Assembly (NCBI GenBank): GCA_950295325.1
Contig: OX485805.1
Coordinates: 34,583,501-34,647,500, forward strand
DNA length: 64,000 nucleotides
Direction: 5' to 3'
Source: Polytrichum commune
Taxonomy: Eukaryota > Streptophyta > Polytrichopsida > Polytrichales > Polytrichaceae
Below, piece by piece: positions 58,364-64,000 of the stretch. Below the pieces are notes generated by a model, which was given only the letters and a program-made list of their open reading frames with translations, was not told the DNA's origin and ran no database searches. A program made the position numbers and the translations under genes. Position 1 is the stretch's first letter; every line of letters begins with the position of its first letter.

Positions 58364-58775
58364 TCTTTCCCTCAAGTCCCATTAGCCATGTGAAGCCCTA
58401 AACATTAAAACCAACCTCATTTGCACACATCCATGTACGTAGATGGTTATAAGTTTTTCAAAGATAGTATAAAAACCACCGCTCCCATGGATTTCAAATT
58501 CAACTTCTCAGTGCATTATCGGAGTGCTATAAGTGGGGTCTTTAAGCCGGAACTCCCTTTGTGGCCCCTTGTAGTTTTGAAATTCAAAGGGAACTGAATT
58601 ATTGGTGCTAAAACTGGCTCCCCTCCCCTCCTAAGCCCAGCCACTACATGCAGTAACTTTATTTACCCCCCAAAAGTACCCACATAACATGGGCCAAAGA
58701 ATAAAACCTCTGGCGCGCAGAAGTAGCTTAACTTACACTCACATGTAGGGGTGATTAGTAATTAATTGATTAATT
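58364..58775. other. Unassigned stretch
   Basis: Balanced composition, with ATTAATTGATTAATTATTGA (then TTAATTA) at about 58760-58780. No gene recognised. Confidence 0.45.
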
Positions 58776-59022
58776 ATTGATTAATTACCGGTCTCCTCAT
58801 CACCTAGTTTCAAGCACTAATTGGGGTGGAAATTAGTGAGCCCTAATTAAGCTAACCCAAGCCACTTTGGCGCCCCCTGCCGCCAATTGCATTTCCCACC
58901 ACGGCCCCTCATTATTGGGGAAAGGGGCACTAAACTTGGACCATAAAGGACGCATTTAATGTGGGATAATAGGTTGCTAAATGGAGGTTCTCTTAATTAG
59001 GAGGTGAGGAGACCCTAATAAG
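58776..59022. mobile_element. Possible inverted-repeat element, about 247 bp
   Basis: ACCGGTCTCCTCATCACCTA at the left and GGAGGTGAGGAGACCC at the right are inverse over about 20 bp with a small gap. ATTAATTA precedes the left end and CTAATAAG follows the right. Only weak support. Confidence 0.4.
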
Positions 59023-59431
59023 ATATTGTGGGAGTAGTGGTAGCTAGGTTGAGGGGAGTTCATATTCTTATTAAGTGCGTTTAAGATATACTCTCTATAA
59101 TTAGGTTAGCCACAACTTGTGTCATGAGGAACATGGATTCTTGGTGCTAGGTGTCTAGATTCCTTGCCACAATGAAAAAACAAATAGTCTCACCCCATGA
59201 TGTAAGGTTGTGCACCGATTTGCGAATATGTTGTGTCTTTAGTATTCGCCCATGCATGTTACCTTGAGTCAAATTCGGATTACGAGAATTGACGACATTG
59301 TTCGGTCATCCTTATACATAGAAAGCACGGTTAAAAAAAAAACATAATCTATGTATTTGTTGTCACGGGTAATGAATATTCAAAATTGTGTGGAGTGTTG
59401 ATATATTAGTGTGGGAGCAACCTAGTTGGAT
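59023..59431. other. Unassigned stretch
   Basis: Nothing recognisable. Confidence 0.5.
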
Positions 59432-59918
59432 ACACTCCAAACTCCGTAGTATCACGCCTGTGGCAACCAAAGTGCACGTGATATTACGGAGTTTTGTAGT
59501 GTTAACATGGATGCCGTGATACTATAGAATTGGTGCAACATGTAACATTAGGGAATAACACAAAGGAGGTGTGAGGACAATTTGAATTCGTTCTCGTGTC
59601 ACTTACGCTAGGGTGGTCCACTCCACTTGGCCTTCCTGGGCAATGTGGCGGACACATGCACCAACATTCAACAAGTGGCATAAGAAGAATAAGGAGAACA
59701 ATAAGAAGCTGACACTCTATATATTGATACATGGCACAATGCGAGGGTGTGGGTTGACTTCTTTGGTTGTTTGCATTAATGACAAATTTTGTGATATAAG
59801 GGAGATAAATGTGACAATAAGGAGTGAGATTTGAACGACAAACATCCGTTCCCTAGGGTTTTGGGATATTAAAGAATGTGTGACATTACGGGGGTTGATA
59901 TTACGGAGTCTAGGGTGT
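59432..59918. mobile_element. Inverted-repeat element, about 487 bp
   Basis: The ends are ACACTCCAAACTCCGTAGTA and the inverse of ACACCCTAGACTCCGTAATA, followed by TCA. The motif GATATTACGGAG recurs inside (about 59489 and 59897), and GTGATACTATAGAAT at 59516 is a diverged form. Non-coding. The target duplication is not clear. Confidence 0.68.
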
Positions 59919-60240
59919 CATATGCATTGGCTATATATATATGGAGGGAGAGAGAGAGAGATGAATTTTATGGTGTATAGGAAAATGATAAGTGGAGTTT
60001 GCTAATAGCTAGGGATTTGTGGTGTCTATAGTAGATGGGGCCTTATTTAATGAGAAATGGTTGTAAATGGCGTTGTCACCCCACGTTCCCCATCATTCTA
60101 GAAAGGTGAGGGGAGGGATGTGTCATATGTACATCTGCAAAGGACCGAGATGGCATGGGCCCACACCGATGCATTTACGTAAGGCAAGTGGGTCTAATTC
60201 AATTACTTATCTTAACCACACGTCTATATTACAATACTGG
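59919..60240. other. Unassigned stretch
   Basis: Contains TATATATATATG and a GA run of a few units at about 59947-59960. No gene. Confidence 0.5.
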
Positions 60241-60660
60241 GTGACGAAGGTTGAGGCATCTAGAACCAATAACATAATGGGAGTTTGCATTTATTTAGGA
60301 GGAGTAATAGCGTGAAATTGTTCTTCCTTGTGAAGAGAAAAAATTTCCAAGGAGTGGCAAAGAAGTCCATTTTAAAAAAAAATTCATGAATATGGGAATT
60401 GCTACAATTTTCAAAGCGGAAAAGTTGGTGTAACACATAGTCAATCTGTAGGTTAACCCATGACCACTCATCTAAATTTGAACACTTGGCTACAAGAGTT
60501 GTTAAAACTCTTGTAAGGGTAATCAACGCAAGTTGCCACCACATTAACATTACTTCCGTTCACCTTAAAAACATATATTTCATCCATGTCGGCATTACAT
60601 GATCCTAGAAAATGGATGAATGGACTTCATCAACTATGGATGCCTCAATCTTAGGTACAA
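60241..60660 (+). repeat. Dispersed repeat R1, copy 2
   Basis: Aligns with 23585-24010, same orientation. It is followed directly by R3. Confidence 0.75.
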
Positions 60661-60770
60661 ACTTAGGTGGACACCAAAAAGACACATGCTTAAAACATAT
60701 CGGACTTCGTGCTCAACCATATGTTAACCATTCTAGGCTCAATTAATTAACATCATCAAGGAGTGTGTGA
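60655..60770 (+). repeat. Dispersed repeat R3, copy 6 (3' partial)
   Basis: GGACACCAAAAAGACACATG, GACTTCGTGCTCAACCATAT, TCTAGGCTCAATTAATTAAC. It directly continues R1, which suggests R1 and R3 are parts of one larger element. Confidence 0.65.
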
Positions 60771-60773
60771 GAA

Positions 60774-60890
60774 GGGGGGGGGAGAGGGCTATATGGCTTT
60801 CTTAGGTCTCATTCATAATTCATATAATTTAAGATTGACTCCCCCCTCCCTCCCTCCCAAAAACGAAAAAGAAAAAGAAAAAGAAAAAAG
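60774..60890 (+). repeat. Poly-G run, C-rich tract and (GAAAAA)n
   Basis: A 9-G run at 60774-60782, a CCCCCCTCCCTCCCTCCC tract at 60841-60858 and about four GAAAAA units at 60862-60890. Confidence 0.85.
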
Positions 60891-61890
60891 GAATCGATGT
60901 TGGCTTCTTCATATACATTGAAAATTGCATGTAAATTTTCATATTTGCTAACACAAGCAGTCTAAGGATTTAAAATATAAATTAAAATTAAAAAATTAAA
61001 AAAAAACAAAACAACCAAAAGTGGCGTTTTAAATAGCCTTGGAAACAAATTATGGAGTGATGGATGATGGGTGAGTTCACATGAACAATCCATATCCTTA
61101 ACCCTCATAGGTGATCCAAAACCCTAAATCTTGGCCTACCACAACTATGGTATGCAAGGGCCATGCGTACCTTGAAGTCCCTATCCACCATTTTCTCACT
61201 CGTGCTTGTGAGGCCAAACACCTCCAGTTGACCATTGGCAACGTACTTAGATAAGGTTCGATGTCCATTCCATCGTCCACTTTGAGTACCTTTGATGTCA
61301 ATTTGCAAACAACCCACCGTAGTGACTTTAATTTCAAAGAAATTACACGAACCAAGTGAGCCATGTACACTAGAGCTTGAGGGCCCGCTAGTATTGAAAT
61401 CTAAATGCCTCGTCGGTGGAAAGGCCAATACCGTGTCCCATTGTAAGCCTTGCTTGAGGGTCTAGGTGATCAATGAAGTTTGAGTCGATGAAAACTTACA
61501 TGGAGTGCAATGGATAGTATTTCATGATCCACCGGATTTTGCGTCAAGCCCAACTCAAAGATGTGGGTCAAACACCAAATTGGGAGATTGTGATGCCTGG
61601 AAATCTTACAACCCTTGATTCATTGTAATTTTGTTTGTGGAAGGGTTCACATGAATAGCATGATGACAATGAAGCAACATTTGGTTGATGTAGCGCAATC
61701 ATGTATGCTTTTATATTAAGATGTATGTGTATCGTGGCCACTCCCAACTTCACAAACATACATGGCCATTGGATTAGTGAGTTGGAGAATTTATTATGTT
61801 GGTATCTTAAAACGAGGAATAGTCATCATTGAGAAACTTGCGCTTAGACCATGTATGGTCCTAGGATTTACAGTTGAGTGTAGAGAAAGA
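60891..61890. other. Unassigned stretch with overlapping minus-strand frames
   Basis: Two overlapping minus-strand frames, 61098-61370 (90 codons) and 61105-61428 (107 codons), lie in a segment of balanced composition. The longer has a Ser-rich patch (TSGPSSSSVHGSLGS) and no motif I know. Possibly a decayed gene or transposon fragment. Confidence 0.35.
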
Positions 61891-62100
61891 AAAACCCTGG
61901 GGTGAACTCTTCATTGGAAACCTAAATGAGTTGCGTGGGTGACTATGAAATAAATTCCCCTACATGCAAGAATTGTATAGAGAAAGAAAAATATATATGT
62001 GTACTAACGGTAGGCTAGAATTCATGCTCGAGCATTTGTATTAAGCTTTCCTATTTAATTTGATAAATACCTTCACTACATACACAAGGTATAAATCATG
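61891..62100 (+). repeat. Dispersed repeat R2, copy 2
   Basis: Aligns with 50035-50245: AACCCTGGGGTGAACTCTTC, GCGTGGGTGACTATGAAATA, GTATTAAGCTTTCC, CACTACATACAC. Confidence 0.7.
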
Positions 62101-64000
62101 AAATAATTAGGCCTTTATTACATATGTAAGTCACTAGGGGCTACTACCATATGACAACAATGGAAGAAAACATAAATTGGATGAGACTAGCACACCAATC
62201 GTCAATGCATATTCCATTATTCACAGTGCTTGGAATGGTGTTTTTGTACCCTTACTCATGTCCCACGCAGTGTTCACAAATAACTTTGAGATGCTGAACT
62301 ATGTCTATGTGACACTCGAGGTTGGCTTAAACCCAAGGACTTCACTTGGATCCTGTGGGGAACTATGAGGTTTAGATGCCATGGGTTGACATAATATTCA
62401 TATGGATTGCCTTTCCAACACTTGATAATCCATCCACCCTACCACCTATGGTCCACCCAATCATGGTGGGGATATCTTTATGAATTGGATATTTCCAACT
62501 AATCATGTGGGAACCAAGGGCTTTGCCTTTTAGGGTGATAGGTGCATGCTGACTTGTTTGTGCCCGTTCAAGGTGTTCACCATTGAGAAGAGACAATAAT
62601 CCTTAGAAGACCTTTGATTCTCATGATGCATGTTTCGAGATCACATATAAACTTACATCAACTCGAAGACGAAGCTATATTATAATCCATGTTGGTGACA
62701 ACATCATAGTCATCTTCATCCTACGAGGCACTTGTAATATGCATTAAACATATCTCAAGCATTCAAATGATACTCATCATGACTCCACACATAGCTAGCA
62801 CAATTATGAATGTATTGAGTATTGTGCCACATAAATTGTTAACATTGAGAAATAGTGTGAAACTTAATCACATTGTATTGATAAATTATACAGATTTCAA
62901 GAAATTATTGCAATGTGTTGGTACTTTATCAAGTTGAAATAAATGCGTCATTTATAAAAAAAAAACACATACTATTGGTCAATGAGTTCGGACCCACTCT
63001 CCGCGTGGTAAGTAACACTAATTATGAGCGCAAAGTAATGCCCATATTCAAATACACCTTCATTATTGTCCTATCCGGGCCTTCCAAAAGAAAGAGACAA
63101 CATCCTTGTTAATCATGACAACAACATGGTTCATGAAACATAGTGAAATCTCCATAGGAGGATTCTAGTAGCGTGTACCAAAAACATGTCAATGAATTGG
63201 CCAATATAATACTTAAGGCGTGCTTAGCCCGTGACTCGGGTGCATCATGGTCATTTCATATGATTTTGGTGAAAATAGGGGACCCCGGCCGAGGTAATGA
63301 ACTTCAACTTGCAAGTAAGTTAATGCATGAAAGTTGTAGATATATTTGAATGGTGGGTCTCTCCAACTTGGAAGCTTCCATGACAATAAATTGATGCTTG
63401 AAAACCCTAAAGTGTAAGGGGTCGTGAACAATGCTTCTTTTTGATGGGTGCTCTTTCATTTCATTTCACGGGCTATTTTGTCTTTTGCCAGTCAATGTGA
63501 CAGACAACATCAAAAACTACCTTTCAAATGACGGGTTAAGAAAATTTTAATCTCTCACACATAATTGAAGATTAAATCGTATTTCTTTCAAATATACATG
63601 TTGAGAAGTTTGAACTTCTTATAATATTTTGTCCAAATTGAGAATTCTCCGATTCTTTATGTTGCACCTTAACTCAAATATTGCCTTCCAATCCACATTC
63701 TCCACCTCTTACCCACACAATGAATAGAATAAAAGAACCAATCGATGAAGGAAACCCGGAAACCGAGACTCCACGGGAGGTCCAATAACAATACCCATCG
63801 AAGGGCCTTTGTCTATCCATTGGATGATCATGCTTATCCTACGACTAATCATAAATTTATTACACCAAGTCTTATCATAATAAGTTATAATGTTAAACTT
63901 TAGGGTTTTGGTACTTAGGTGTACGTCTTTGTTATAATGTTTAGGTGGGTAAGATGAGGAGTTGGTGGTTTTGAAGTCTTCTTTAACCATGCATGAGTAG
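62101..64000. other. Unassigned stretch to the window end
   Basis: No recognised features. A 93-codon minus-strand frame at 63709-63990 near the edge is unremarkable and could extend no further than its stop. Confidence 0.45.

Noticed and set aside
1-64000. CRISPR arrays, bacterial operons, phage or viral genes
   Set aside because: No regularly spaced identical repeats with unique spacers and no intact protein-coding genes. Repeats here are transposon-derived or simple sequence.

Overview
The window looks like an intergenic, repeat-dominated stretch of a large eukaryotic nuclear genome. It is AT-rich and has no long open reading frame (the longest is 143 codons and runs through a transposon). 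I see no bacterial-type operons, rRNA or credible tRNA. Most of what can be interpreted is the debris of transposable elements. Tourist-like, Stowaway-like and hAT-like miniature elements, a CACTA/TNP2 (DUF4216-type) relic, a pogo/CENP-B-type transposase relic and LINE relics together suggest a plant (streptophyte). This is an inference from element types, and I cannot name a species. No intact host gene was found.

Layout. 0-13 kb: two Stowaway-like elements, a C-rich tract, an exon-like pair near 4.3-4.6 kb, a G-tract-capped element at 5.0 kb with an inverted second copy at 9.2 kb, a Tourist-like element at 5.8 kb, an array of GACTA/TAGTC mini-palindromes at 8.2-8.7 kb, a long (GA)n, a minisatellite at 9.9-10.3 kb and a broken TNP2-type CACTA protein at 10.6-11.4 kb. 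13-16 kb: an interleaved set of inverted repeats with a 30-bp tandem repeat inside. 16-29 kb: dispersed repeat R3 copies, a 443-bp hAT-like element with a perfect 8-bp target duplication, a LINE 3' end, a 202-bp TAA-flanked element, a minus-strand LINE reverse transcriptase relic and a 97-nt foldback. 29-33.5 kb is almost featureless. 33.5-47.5 kb is dense in miniature elements, with three nested insertions. 47.5-64 kb: a pogo-like transposase relic with all three catalytic aspartate codons still readable, itself carrying a TA-flanked element, two back-to-back Tourist-like elements at 55-56 kb, further inverted-repeat elements, and second copies of dispersed repeats R1, R2 and R3.

How the parts fit together. 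Nested insertions give target-site duplications read directly from the sequence: TTA for the GGGCC...TTCACAC elements, TA for the CACTAAAT elements and TA for the element inside the transposase relic. Three families with unrelated interiors share almost the same 14-bp end (GGGYC, then TTYACAC) and TTA/TAT duplications, so they were probably moved by one PIF/Harbinger-type transposase that is not encoded here. The CACTAAAT family has TA duplications, as Tc1/mariner/pogo elements do. The most unusual item is the G-tract-capped element. Its two copies are about 93% alike by eye, lie in opposite orientation, have 8-9 bp perfect duplications and carry homopolymer G/C runs at both ends. All similarity statements are by-eye alignments; none was computed.
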